DNA from: Lactiplantibacillus pentosus
GTDB taxonomy: Bacteria; Bacillota; Bacilli; Lactobacillales; Lactobacillaceae
DNA: 64,000 bases
Assembly: GCF_003641185.1 (NCBI RefSeq)
Contig: NZ_CP032757.1
Coordinates: 806,001-870,000, forward strand
Direction of reading: 5' to 3'
Shown here: one piece after another, positions 19,233 to 30,070 of the stretch
How the letters are laid out: every line of letters begins with the position of its first letter
Position numbering within the stretch: position 1 is the stretch's first letter
Notes under the pieces: model-generated
The model's input: only the letters and a program-made list of their open reading frames with translations
Told to the model about the DNA's origin: nothing
Database searches by the model: none
Program-made: the position numbers and the translations under genes

Positions 19233-19823
19233 TTATTTTAAGTTGTTGTTTTCCATGATATCATCGATCAAACCATATTCTTTAGCTTCTTGTGCGCTTA
19301 AGTAGTTATCACGTTCAGTATCGTGGTTCAACTTTTCGACGGTTTGACCAGAGTTGTCTGCCAAAATCTGGTTGATCTTCTTACGAGTCTTCAAGATTTC
19401 TTCGGCAACAATTTCAATTTCCGTTTGTTGACCTTGAGCACCGCCGGATGGTTGGTGAATCAAGATTTCGGAGTTAGGTAAAGCGAACCGCTTGCCCTTT
19501 GTACCGGATGAAGCTAGGACGCTGGCCATTGATGCGGCCATCCCCATAACGATGGTTTGAACATCAGACTTGATGAAGTTCATCGTATCGTAGATTGCTA
19601 AGCCGGCAGTAACCACACCACCTGGTGAGTTGATATAAAGGTAGATGTCCTTACCTGAGTCTTGGGCATCCAAGAAGAGTAATTGGGCAATGATCGCATT
19701 GGCCATGTTATCTTCAATCGGGCCGGAAAGCATAATGATACGGTCCTTTAATAGTCGTGAATAGATGTCATAAGCACGTTCACCACGTGATGACTGTTCA
19801 ATAACTGTAGGAACTGGATACAT
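19233..19823 (-). CDS. clpP: ATP-dependent Clp protease proteolytic subunit
   Basis: ClpP is the tetradecameric serine protease chamber that works with ClpX, ClpC or ClpE. The 196-residue sequence has the catalytic Ser in GMAASMAS (near residue 98), His in LIHQPSGG (near 123) and Asp in the DTERDNYLS region. The short N-terminal propeptide-like start [25 protein letters not shown] is typical. The gene is monocistronic on the minus strand, with its own terminator. Its promoter overlaps a CtsR operator, so it should be induced by heat and protein-folding stress. Confidence 0.98.
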   Translation of the reverse strand: MYPVPTVIEQSSRGERAYDIYSRLLKDRIIMLSGPIEDNMANAIIAQLLFLDAQDSGKDIYLYINSPGGVVTAGLAIYDTMNFIKSDVQTIVMGMAASMASVLASSGTKGKRFALPNSEILIHQPSGGAQGQQTEIEIVAEEILKTRKKINQILADNSGQTVEKLNHDTERDNYLSAQEAKEYGLIDDIMENNNLK

Positions 19824-19883
19824 GATTTGTTAGCCTCCTAAGGTTGCAATATTTGATTAGCTTGGTTGCTAATTAATAAGTGT

Positions 19884-19913
19884 AGTTTACCGCAAAGGTC
19901 AGTGAAGGTCAAA
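19884..19913 (-). promoter_or_regulatory. clpP promoter with CtsR operator
   Basis: On the minus strand the promoter is TTGACC (19907-19912), 17-bp spacer, TAAACT (19884-19889). Reading the plus strand, AGGTCAGTGAAGGTCAAA at 19896-19913 is a tandem heptamer repeat with the 10-base period of CtsR sites ((A/G)GTCAAANAN(A/G)GTCAAA); the first heptamer deviates at its end. The operator covers the -35. Confidence 0.8.
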
Positions 19914-19957
19914 AGAAAAACCTCAAAAACTAAATTCCGTTTTGTGACTTAACGTGG

Positions 19958-20015
19958 TATACTTAGGTTTCTATCATATACGGCTTGAGATTGGGTGATC
20001 CCAATCTCTTTTTTT
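19958..20015 (+). ncRNA. Candidate short transcript: extended -10 promoter followed by a terminator
   Basis: An extended -10 (TGG TATACT, -10 at 19958-19963) is followed about 25 bases later by a perfect hairpin GAGATTGGG-TGAT-CCCAATCTC and seven Ts (19987-20015). No ORF lies between. The pair would yield an RNA of about 45 nt divergent from clpP. It may equally be a remnant; no sequence relative is known to me. Confidence 0.35.
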
Positions 20016-20104
20016 ACGTCAAACTTCAGTGGTCAACGACACAACGAAAATTGCAGATTGAGCAGTTGCCGAACTGCGACTAGATTAAAAAGGGACGTTG
20101 GCTG

Positions 20105-20848
20105 TTACCAAGCAACCGGTCCGTCGGTGTTTGAAAACGTGCCAGTGGTGGTATTATCCGTATCCGTAGCTAAATCAATTGTTCGTTGGATTCCGTGAGC
20201 AATTGATTTAGCGCCGTGCTGGCTAGCTAATTCCGGGGTAATCCCGCCGAATTCAGTAGCAACCATTCCGGGATCAACGGCGTTAACCGTAATATTGGTG
20301 GTTTGAAGCTCTTTGGCGAGCTGAATCGTGAACATGTTGAGTGCGGCCTTAGAAGCTTGGTAGCCAATCGCGCTGGCATGATAAACGCTCGACTGGGGGT
20401 CTAATGCGTTCGTGAGCGAGCCCATCATGCTAGAAATATTGATGATTTTGGATGGGCTAGACTTAGTCAACAATGGCAGGCAAGCTTGAGTCATGGCGAT
20501 TGTGCCTAGAAAGTTCAGATTCAGGTCGGCTTGAATTGTCTCCAGTTTGATGAGTGAAGGTCGTTGGTGATGGTCAAATGCTGCTCCAGCATTATTAATT
20601 AAAATGTCGAGCTGACCATATTGGTTTTGAATTGTGTTTACGGCAGCTTGAATGGATTGGGAATCGGTGACATCCAGTTGAACAACGGTCACGTCTGACA
20701 AGTGGGCTACTTCAACGGCCGCTCGCCCCTTTGCTAAGTCTCGGCTACCCATAATGAGCTGTTGCCCCTGGGCGTGTAGTGCTTTAATCAGTGCCAGTCC
20801 CATACCGCGGTTGCCGCCAGTGACGAGCGTAACAATTTTATTGGTCAT
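20105..20848 (-). CDS. Short-chain dehydrogenase/reductase
   Basis: A 247-residue SDR-family oxidoreductase. The cofactor motif TGGNRGMG, the NNAG segment (LINNAGAAF), the catalytic Ser in INISSMMG and the Tyr-x3-Lys pair in YQASKAA are all present, so the enzyme looks intact. The substrate cannot be deduced. ATG 20848 is preferred to the upstream GTG at 20857. The promoter on the minus strand has the 19-bp spacer typical of MerR activation, and the divergent gene is a truncated MerR regulator. Regulation of this gene is therefore probably altered in this strain. Confidence 0.88.
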   Translation of the reverse strand: MTNKIVTLVTGGNRGMGLALIKALHAQGQQLIMGSRDLAKGRAAVEVAHLSDVTVVQLDVTDSQSIQAAVNTIQNQYGQLDILINNAGAAFDHHQRPSLIKLETIQADLNLNFLGTIAMTQACLPLLTKSSPSKIINISSMMGSLTNALDPQSSVYHASAIGYQASKAALNMFTIQLAKELQTTNITVNAVDPGMVATEFGGITPELASQHGAKSIAHGIQRTIDLATDTDNTTTGTFSNTDGPVAW

Positions 20849-20880
20849 CTGAATCACACTTTCTTAATAGAATAATGGTA

Positions 20881-20911
20881 ATCTTAACACGCTAGCGTTA
20901 CACTAGCGCAA
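20881..20911 (-). promoter_or_regulatory. MerR-type promoter/operator of the SDR gene
   Basis: On the minus strand: -35 TTGCGC (complement of 20906-20911), a 19-bp spacer, -10 TAAGAT (complement of 20881-20886). Within the spacer and -35 lies a 19-bp dyad CGCTAGCGTTACACTAGCG (20890-20908) with one mismatch. The over-long spacer with a central dyad is the hallmark of MerR-family controlled promoters. Confidence 0.85.
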
Positions 20912-20933
20912 GTAAAAAAGTTGGGGGAAAACG

Positions 20934-21071
20934 ATGGTGGCATCAATCAAACAAGTCGCACAGCAATTTGGGATCACTTATGATACATTGCGATTTTATG
21001 AGCGCTGTGGGTTGTTGACGGATGTGGCGCGAAATAAACATGGTCAACGGATCTCCTCAGCTGAATGTTAA
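20934..21071 (+). pseudogene. Truncated MerR-family regulator (45 codons left)
   Basis: The ORF starts at ATG 20934 with GGGGGA upstream and encodes the N-terminal winged helix of a MerR-family regulator (IKQVAQQFGITYDTLRFYERCGLL, then RNKHGQR). It stops at 21069-21071. Family members normally run to 110-150 residues with a dimerisation coil and effector domain, all missing here. The sequence turns into repeat copy C right at the break. Without the dimerisation helix the product should not bind as a normal dimer. It is divergent from the SDR gene, the usual arrangement of such a regulator and its target. Confidence 0.8.
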
Positions 21072-21422
21072 AATGATTGTGTACCAAGGAACCAACGACT
21101 AACCCATCAAAATATTGGGTCCGCACATGTCTGCCTTCCGAATACCATCCCGGCTGGAAGGTATTTTGGGTAAGGCCCAGTGGTGAAATTTCACTTAGCA
21201 AGCGTCTTGTGCTTGGTTAGTGAAAGACCAGTATTTAAGACGTGGGTTATCGGCTTAAATCTGTGTCCACCACGTTCCGGCCATTGCCCAGAATGCCTGG
21301 AAGCCGGCATAGGACGCATCCACAAGAGTATGTTTACGGTAACTCGCACTGTTCCCAGCGGGTCTCAGCTGGCCGCTTTTGAACTTAACACCTGACATGA
21401 TTTAATCATATTTAATGATAAA
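21072..21422 (+). repeat. MITE-like mosaic repeat, copy C (right part only)
   Basis: This block matches the right half of the family: the segment GGTCCGCACATGTCTGCCTT (from 21119) also occurs inverted near the middle module of B and D, and the right module at 21222-21390 matches A, B, D and F closely. The right terminal repeat is recognisable at about 21393-21422. The left hairpin module and AT-rich centre are missing. It begins where the merR reading frame is lost. Confidence 0.75.
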
Positions 21423-21652
21423 GCATAACTCGTATTCTGATATGTAGAAATAAAACTTTTGCTATCATTAAATTCATCGAACAACTATACTGATAGATGG
21501 TCCAATTATATTGACGGCTAACTAGATGAAATAAATCACGCGGTTGCCAATGTCATACGGTTGGTAGTGTCTAACTTGTGATTAGGTTTAAATTCAGTTA
21601 CCATAGAAAGATGTAAGCGGTATAGGCCACCAATTCAGCAGAATTAGGCCAC
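21423..21652. other. Intergenic stretch between repeat C and tRNA-Arg terminator
   Basis: AT-rich, no ORF with a ribosome binding site and no clear hairpin. I see nothing to annotate. Confidence 0.4.
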
Positions 21653-21682
21653 AAAAAAAGCTGAGAATCACTTCTCAGCTTT
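21653..21682 (-). terminator. Terminator of tRNA-Arg
   Basis: Read on the minus strand, AAGCTGAGAAGTGATTCTCAGCTT ends in a run of seven Ts immediately after the tRNA. Confidence 0.9.
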
Positions 21683-21686
21683 GCGA

Positions 21687-21758
21687 TGCGCCCGGAGGGA
21701 ATCGAACCCCCATTTCAAGAACCGGAATCTTACGTGCGATCCATTACACTACGGGCGC
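21687..21758 (-). tRNA. tRNA-Arg (anticodon CCG)
   Basis: On the minus strand the acceptor arm GCGCCCG pairs with CGGGCGC, followed by discriminator A; CCA is not encoded. The anticodon stem TAAGA/TCTTG holds the loop TTCCGGT, giving anticodon CCG, which reads the arginine codon CGG. The T-arm GGGGTTCGATTCCCT is canonical. CGG is a common arginine codon in the neighbouring genes. Confidence 0.95.
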
Positions 21759-21840
21759 CTAAACAACATATTATATTCTAGCGAATAATGGATAAAAACA
21801 CAAGGGTTTTACATAAAAATTTATTTTGGGAGGTATTTTT

Positions 21841-23175
21841 ATGGCACTGGGACAAGGCTTTCGCCAGCAACAACGGCAATCGCAGAAGTTAGCGATGACC
21901 CAGCGGCTGCAACAATCTATTCAGATGTTACAGTTCAATGTGGAAGAATTGCGGGATTTTCTCACGCAAAAAGCCCTTGAGAATCCGTTGATCGATGTGG
22001 ATACGAATTGGAATAATAATCACGCCAGTTTAAGTGCAGCTAAGAACGTGACTGCAAAGGATGATTTTATTGAACGGGTGTCGACGTCGAATCAGCATTC
22101 CTTATTTGAATACTTATTGGATCAGATTCATTTAACGATGCGCGATACCCATTTGCGGCAAATCGTGCTGTATCTTATTGAATACGTGGACGTCAATGGT
22201 TATCTGCATCTTGATGAAGCTCAAGCACGGCAAGAAACACAGGCAACACCGATTGAACTACTGGATGCCATCCCGTTACTCCAGCAACTTGATCCACCAG
22301 GTGTCGGTGCCCGCAGTTTACAAGAGGCCTTAATGCTTCAGACGGAAAATGATGACCACGCGCCTAATTTGGCATACATTATTTTAGAAGAAGACTTCGA
22401 CGCGTTTGTTAATCGTCACTGGGATGGCTTGGCGAAAAAGTACCAGGTCGAGCTGGCTGATATTTCCAATATTTATGATTACGTTCGGACGTTGACACCA
22501 GTACCGGGTGCGGCGATTGGACAAGAAACGACCGGCTACATCTTTCCAGACTTAGTCGTCACTAATCATGAAGGTCAACTCGCATTAAAGACTGCGTCGA
22601 TGGCTCAGCCGGTGGTGAAGTTCCACCGCAAGTATTATCAGCAGATGGGGCAGCACGATGACCGGGAAGTGACGGAATATCTGAAGGAAAAGAAAAATGA
22701 GTATGACTGGATTGCCAGTAGCTTACAGCAACGTGAAGCAACCATTTTTCGGGTCGGCACTGCGATTATCGAGCGCCAGGAAGATTTCTTCTTAGAAAAA
22801 AGTCAAGATTTAAAGCCGCTATTATTACGAGATGTGGCCCAACAGCTACAAGTTCATGAGTCGACGATCAGTCGTAGTATCAATGGGAAGTATATTCAAA
22901 CAGACTTCGGGATGTTTGAACTTAAACGTTTCTTTACCAAAGCGGTCAGCAAACGTCCCACTGGGGGCAAAATTGTGTCTGCAGACAGTGTCCAACACCG
23001 AATTATGACCCTGATTGAGCAGGAAAATAAAGAAAAACCGCTTTCAGACCAAAAAATTGTTCAGATTCTTAATGCAGAAAATGTCGAACTTTCTCGTCGA
23101 ACAGTGGCAAAATATCGGGAAAATCTTAACATTCCGTCTTCGTCCAAACGGAAACAGTACTTGAGAACCGAATGA
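21841..23175 (+). CDS. rpoN: RNA polymerase sigma-54 factor
   Basis: A 444-residue sigma-54. Region I is the Gln-rich start (GQGFRQQQRQSQKLAMTQRLQQSIQML), followed by the core-binding domain and the C-terminal DNA-binding domain ending in the RpoN box, here LSRRTVAKYRENL near residue 425. The start is ATG 21841 with GGGAGG upstream. In L. plantarum sigma-54 together with ManR drives the mannose PTS operon. Genes for its activators are not in this window. It stands alone, ahead of the glycolytic operon. Confidence 0.96.
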   Translation: MALGQGFRQQQRQSQKLAMTQRLQQSIQMLQFNVEELRDFLTQKALENPLIDVDTNWNNNHASLSAAKNVTAKDDFIERVSTSNQHSLFEYLLDQIHLTMRDTHLRQIVLYLIEYVDVNGYLHLDEAQARQETQATPIELLDAIPLLQQLDPPGVGARSLQEALMLQTENDDHAPNLAYIILEEDFDAFVNRHWDGLAKKYQVELADISNIYDYVRTLTPVPGAAIGQETTGYIFPDLVVTNHEGQLALKTASMAQPVVKFHRKYYQQMGQHDDREVTEYLKEKKNEYDWIASSLQQREATIFRVGTAIIERQEDFFLEKSQDLKPLLLRDVAQQLQVHESTISRSINGKYIQTDFGMFELKRFFTKAVSKRPTGGKIVSADSVQHRIMTLIEQENKEKPLSDQKIVQILNAENVELSRRTVAKYRENLNIPSSSKRKQYLRTE

Positions 23176-23228
23176 TAGTTTGTGACCGGTTTTGGACCAG
23201 TCGGTTATAAGGTCCCACAGGGTTTCAT

Positions 23229-23257
23229 TTGCAACCACCTGATGAACCTGTTATAAT
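23229..23257 (+). promoter_or_regulatory. Promoter of the cggR-glycolytic operon
   Basis: TTGCAA (23229-23234), 17-bp spacer, consensus -10 TATAAT (23252-23257). The leader to cggR is about 130 nt. On the opposite strand GGGAC-N6-GGTC (23358-23372) resembles one half of the CggR operator known from Bacillus (CGGGACN6TGTC), which lies in the same downstream position. Confidence 0.65.
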
Positions 23258-23394
23258 TCATGTTGTGGTAAGAGAGGTATGCAACATCGATTTCTTAGTA
23301 AATTAGCGTTGTGTGCTTTGTTTTTTGAAGTCTTTGGGTCGTTTTTCGACATAGCTGGACCAGACCCGTCCCACTAGAGAGCAGGTTGGATGCC

Positions 23395-24426
23395 ATGCAT
23401 TCAGATATTCAATGGATTGAGGCAATTGCCCCAGATATGGTTGACATGCTGAGTCGTCGTTACTTAGTATTACGAACCATTAATTGGATGGCCCCAGTTG
23501 GACGTCGGCTATTAGCTCAGACATTAGGTGTTAGCGAACGGACGTTACGAACCGAAACGGATACGCTACGCAAGCTTGATTTGATCATGACGAACAAGTC
23601 AGGCATGCAAGTTACCCAGCAAGGTCAGGACGTGTTGGTCGGATTAAGCCACTTCATGGATGAGTTAATGGGCATTCGCCAGAAGGAACGGCAGTTGGCG
23701 CAATACTTTAACATTAAGCGTTGCATCATCGTTTCTGGTGATTCCGATCGACAGTTGAAAGTTATTGGGACCATGGGCGAAGAAGTGAACCAACTATTAC
23801 AGCAGTTATTGCCAGAAGGTCATAACATTATTGCCGTGATGGGTGGTCATACCATGGAACATGTCGCAAGTCACTTAACTAATAAATTAGGTGATAAACG
23901 TGATTTGCTATTTGTTCCGGCACGTGGTGGTGTTGGTGAGTCGGTTGCGATTCAGGCAAATACCATTGCGTCACAAATGGCACAACATACTGGCGGTAAA
24001 TTCCGCTCGTTGTTCGTGCCAGAACAGGTCAGTGAACGGACGTATGAACCGCTCCTCAAAGAACCTAGTATTCAAGAGGTGTTGGCGATTATCGGGCAAG
24101 CTAACGTGGTTGTGCATAGTATCGGTGAAGCCATTTCGATGGCGCATCGCCGTAATATGTCAGAAGATCAGATTAAGGTATTACGCAGTCGCGATGCGAT
24201 TGGTGAAGCCTTTGGTTATTTCTTCGATAAGAAGGGTAACGTGGTCTATCGGATTCCACGAATTGGGTTGCAAATCGGAGAACTGGCCCATCGGGAGATT
24301 ATACTCGCGGTTGCGGGAGGTGCTTCTAAGGCACCGGCAATTGGCGCGTATATGAAGAACATCGCACCTAAACAGACGTGTTTGATCACGGATGAGGGTG
24401 CAGCTAACTTGATTTTAAAAAAGTAA
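23395..24426 (+). CDS. cggR: Central glycolytic genes regulator CggR
   Basis: A SorC/DeoR-family repressor of about 343 residues. The N-terminal helix-turn-helix covers RRLLAQTLGVSERTLRTETDTLRKLDLI; the rest is the sugar-phosphate-binding SorC domain (AVMGGHTMEHVASHL, ARGGVGESVAIQANTIA). CggR responds to fructose-1,6-bisphosphate in Bacillus. ATG 23395 is preferred because GCAGG sits 9 bases upstream; TTG 23386 is the alternative. It is the first gene of cggR-gap-pgk-tpi-eno and is separated from gap by a hairpin. Confidence 0.95.
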   Translation: MHSDIQWIEAIAPDMVDMLSRRYLVLRTINWMAPVGRRLLAQTLGVSERTLRTETDTLRKLDLIMTNKSGMQVTQQGQDVLVGLSHFMDELMGIRQKERQLAQYFNIKRCIIVSGDSDRQLKVIGTMGEEVNQLLQQLLPEGHNIIAVMGGHTMEHVASHLTNKLGDKRDLLFVPARGGVGESVAIQANTIASQMAQHTGGKFRSLFVPEQVSERTYEPLLKEPSIQEVLAIIGQANVVVHSIGEAISMAHRRNMSEDQIKVLRSRDAIGEAFGYFFDKKGNVVYRIPRIGLQIGELAHREIILAVAGGASKAPAIGAYMKNIAPKQTCLITDEGAANLILKK

Positions 24427-24450
24427 TCTTCTATAGTGAAGTTGCTTTTT
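24418..24450 (+). terminator. Intercistronic hairpin between cggR and gap
   Basis: AAAAGTAATCTTC pairs with GAAGTTGCTTTTT around TATAGT and includes the cggR stop codon. In Bacillus the cggR-gapA message is cut between these genes and the gap part is stabilised by a stem loop; this hairpin may be a partial terminator or stabiliser giving more gap than cggR product. Confidence 0.6.
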
Positions 24451-24492
24451 AAAATAAAACTATTTTTATTTCCACAAGGAGGAAATTCTAGT

Positions 24493-25515
24493 ATGTCTGT
24501 AAAAATTGGTATTAATGGTTTCGGACGTATCGGTCGTTTAGCATTCCGTCGTATCTTAGAACTTGGTGAAAAGTCAAGTGATATCGAAGTTGTTGCTATT
24601 AACGATTTAACTTCACCTGCATTGTTGGCTCATCTTTTGAAGTATGACTCAACTCATGGTACTTTGAACGCTGACGTTTCAGCAACCGACGATTCAATCG
24701 TTGTTAACGGTAAGAACTACCGTGTTTATGCTGAACCACAAGCACAAAACATTCCTTGGGTTAAGAACGACGGTGTTGACTTCGTTCTCGAATGTACTGG
24801 TTTCTACACTTCAAAGGCTAAGTCACAAGCTCACTTGGACGCTGGTGCAAAGCGTGTCTTGATTTCTGCTCCTGCTGGCTCAGACTTGAAGACCATCGTT
24901 TACAATGTTAACGATGACATCTTGACTGCAGATGACCGTATCGTTTCTGCTGGTTCATGTACTACTAACTGCCTTGCACCATTAGCATTCTTTGAAAACA
25001 AAGAATTCGGTATCAAGGTTGGTACTATGACTACTATCCATGCTTACACTTCAACTCAAATGTTACTTGACGGCCCTGTACGTGGTGGTAACTTCCGTGC
25101 TGCCCGTGCTGCCGGTGTAAACACTATTCCTCATTCAACTGGTGCTGCTAAGGCTCTTGGCTTAGTTATCCCAGAATTGAACGGTAAATTACAAGGCCAC
25201 GCACAACGTGTTGGTGTTGTTGATGGTTCATTAACTGAATTAGTTGCTATCTTAGACAAGAAAGTTACTGCTGACGAAGTTAACGCCGCAATCAAGAAGC
25301 ATACTGAAGGTAACGAATCATTCGGCTACAACGATGACGAAATCGTTTCATCTGATGTTATCGGTACTACTTTCGGTTCAATCTTCGATCCTACTCAAAC
25401 AGAAGTTACTTCTGATGGTGACAACCAATTAGTTAAGACTGTTGCTTGGTACGATAACGAATACGGCTTCACTTGCCAAATGGTACGTACTTTATTGAAG
25501 TTCGCCACTCTCTAA
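24493..25515 (+). CDS. gap: Glyceraldehyde-3-phosphate dehydrogenase
   Basis: GapA oxidises glyceraldehyde-3-phosphate with NAD+ and phosphate. The 340-residue protein has the NAD-binding start [16 protein letters not shown] and the active-site SCTTNCLAP with the catalytic Cys, plus WYDNEYG near the end. The ORF extends upstream to 24436, but ATG 24493 with ACAAGGAGGA is the true start. Codon choice is strongly biased (GGT, CGT, AAC, TTC), unlike the neighbouring cggR, as expected for one of the most expressed genes of the cell. Confidence 0.99.
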   Translation: MSVKIGINGFGRIGRLAFRRILELGEKSSDIEVVAINDLTSPALLAHLLKYDSTHGTLNADVSATDDSIVVNGKNYRVYAEPQAQNIPWVKNDGVDFVLECTGFYTSKAKSQAHLDAGAKRVLISAPAGSDLKTIVYNVNDDILTADDRIVSAGSCTTNCLAPLAFFENKEFGIKVGTMTTIHAYTSTQMLLDGPVRGGNFRAARAAGVNTIPHSTGAAKALGLVIPELNGKLQGHAQRVGVVDGSLTELVAILDKKVTADEVNAAIKKHTEGNESFGYNDDEIVSSDVIGTTFGSIFDPTQTEVTSDGDNQLVKTVAWYDNEYGFTCQMVRTLLKFATL

Positions 25516-25559
25516 TATAAATTAGATAGTTCAGAACTTTAAAACCGCATATGGTTTTG

Positions 25560-25597
25560 ACGGCGGGGGGAGGCAAACTCCTCTTGCCGTTTTTTTA
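25560..25597 (+). terminator. Intercistronic terminator-like hairpin between gap and pgk
   Basis: ACGGC pairs with GCCGT and GGAG with CTCC around GCAAA, followed by seven Ts; a small AAAACC/GGTTTT hairpin (25541-25558) precedes it. It probably lets a gap-only transcript accumulate while some polymerases read on to pgk. Confidence 0.75.
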
Positions 25598-25632
25598 ATT
25601 TAACAGTCACGAATTCTAGGAGGATTTTAACA

Positions 25633-27620
<1,988 letters not shown>

Positions 27621-27688
27621 TAATAGTTATTGCAAGTTGTTGGACAAACTTCTACAATAAGTGTGAAACAAAAACAAGCCAATTTTAA

Positions 27689-29029
<1,341 letters not shown>

Positions 29030-29048
29030 TTTGAAGTTCTAATAGAGA

Positions 29049-29075
29049 CGTCGTTCCCTCTGGAGCGGCGTTTTT
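29049..29075 (+). terminator. Terminator after eno
   Basis: CGTCGTTCC pairs with GGAGCGGCG (wobbles allowed) around CTCT, followed by five Ts. Confidence 0.8.
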
Positions 29076-29176
29076 ATTATACATATTTTAAGGAACATCT
29101 GTTTGAGTTTAACGCCTGGACCATGAGAAGTCGTGGTAAAATAAGAGCATGTGTATTTGAGTAAGGAGAGAACGGA

Positions 29177-30052
29177 ATGGATGACTTTCAGCAACAAATC
29201 AATGTGTGGTCTGATTGGCAAGGACTGCAAACTAATGCATTAGCTTTTGAACCAGTGCTTCAAAAAATCTATGCCAGTGAAAATGAACCCTACAAAACAC
29301 CAGAACCAGTTGCCGACCAGTTCGCGGCACGGTTTACCATTGGTCCCACAGAAATTGCAATTTTTCCGCCAAGTGATGTCATGGCTGAAACCCGGGCGTA
29401 TTATCAAGCGGAACGCTTTGGCCTGACTCGGATGGCGCGCCTTAAGCTGGGTGCACCACGGTTATTACATGCTGGTTTTGTTTTCGATAAGTATCAATTC
29501 TATTATGTTATTTATCGGCCATTACAAGGCATTACGCTGACTGAATTCTGCGCGACGGCCAAACCGTTGGCTAAGTCGACACTCGGTCGTCAGATTGGCA
29601 CGATGTTGACGCAGCTCAATACCGAAGTTGCGACGTTCGGCCCAGAAAGTCAACCAGTTGGCGACTGGCAAGTGTTAGGAAACGACTTCGCAGCTGAACG
29701 GGAAGCGTGGTTGGCCCAACATCCAGTGACGCCTAACCAGTTTGTACACGGTAACTTAACCGGTGACAATCTGATTGTGACTAGCGGTGAATTAGGCCTG
29801 CAGCGTTTTAGCACGGCACATCAAGCTGCCAAACAGACGGAGCTCGTGCCCTTGATCTTTGACGCGTTCAATGGTGACGCTGAGTTGTTGGCTGGCTTTA
29901 GGGCAACTTACCAGACGAGCGATTTAGCGACCGACCTGATGTTGGGCTTGCTATTACGAGCAGATGGGCCACAACAGATTCATACATTATTACCAGAACA
30001 GACCGTTACATTGGCTGCGCTTCAACAGAAAATTGCAACATTACTATCATAA
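29177..30052 (+). CDS. Aminoglycoside-phosphotransferase/choline-kinase-like protein with altered catalytic motif
   Basis: A 291-residue soluble protein that looks like the APH/protein-kinase-like fold. The segment FVHGNLTGDNLIV occupies the place of the Brenner motif (HGDxxxxN), but the catalytic Asp is Asn here, and the following metal-binding Asp (usually WIDFE-like) is not evident in LQRFSTAHQAA. It may therefore be a pseudokinase or a divergent member. The N-terminal part (YYQAERFGLTRMARLKLGAPRLL, FVFDKYQFYYVIYRPLQGITL) resembles the nucleotide-binding lobe hinge. It lies 19 bases before a ClC gene and probably shares its transcript. Function unknown. Confidence 0.55.
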   Translation: MDDFQQQINVWSDWQGLQTNALAFEPVLQKIYASENEPYKTPEPVADQFAARFTIGPTEIAIFPPSDVMAETRAYYQAERFGLTRMARLKLGAPRLLHAGFVFDKYQFYYVIYRPLQGITLTEFCATAKPLAKSTLGRQIGTMLTQLNTEVATFGPESQPVGDWQVLGNDFAAEREAWLAQHPVTPNQFVHGNLTGDNLIVTSGELGLQRFSTAHQAAKQTELVPLIFDAFNGDAELLAGFRATYQTSDLATDLMLGLLLRADGPQQIHTLLPEQTVTLAALQQKIATLLS

Positions 30053-30070
30053 TTCGGAGGGGGACTCGCT

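Noticed and set aside
23280..23378. 32-codon ORF between the cggR promoter and cggR (MQHRFLSKLALCALFFEVF...)
   Set aside because: The AGAGAGG lies only one base before the ATG, too close to act, and the frame overlaps the putative CggR operator. No attenuator-like codon run.
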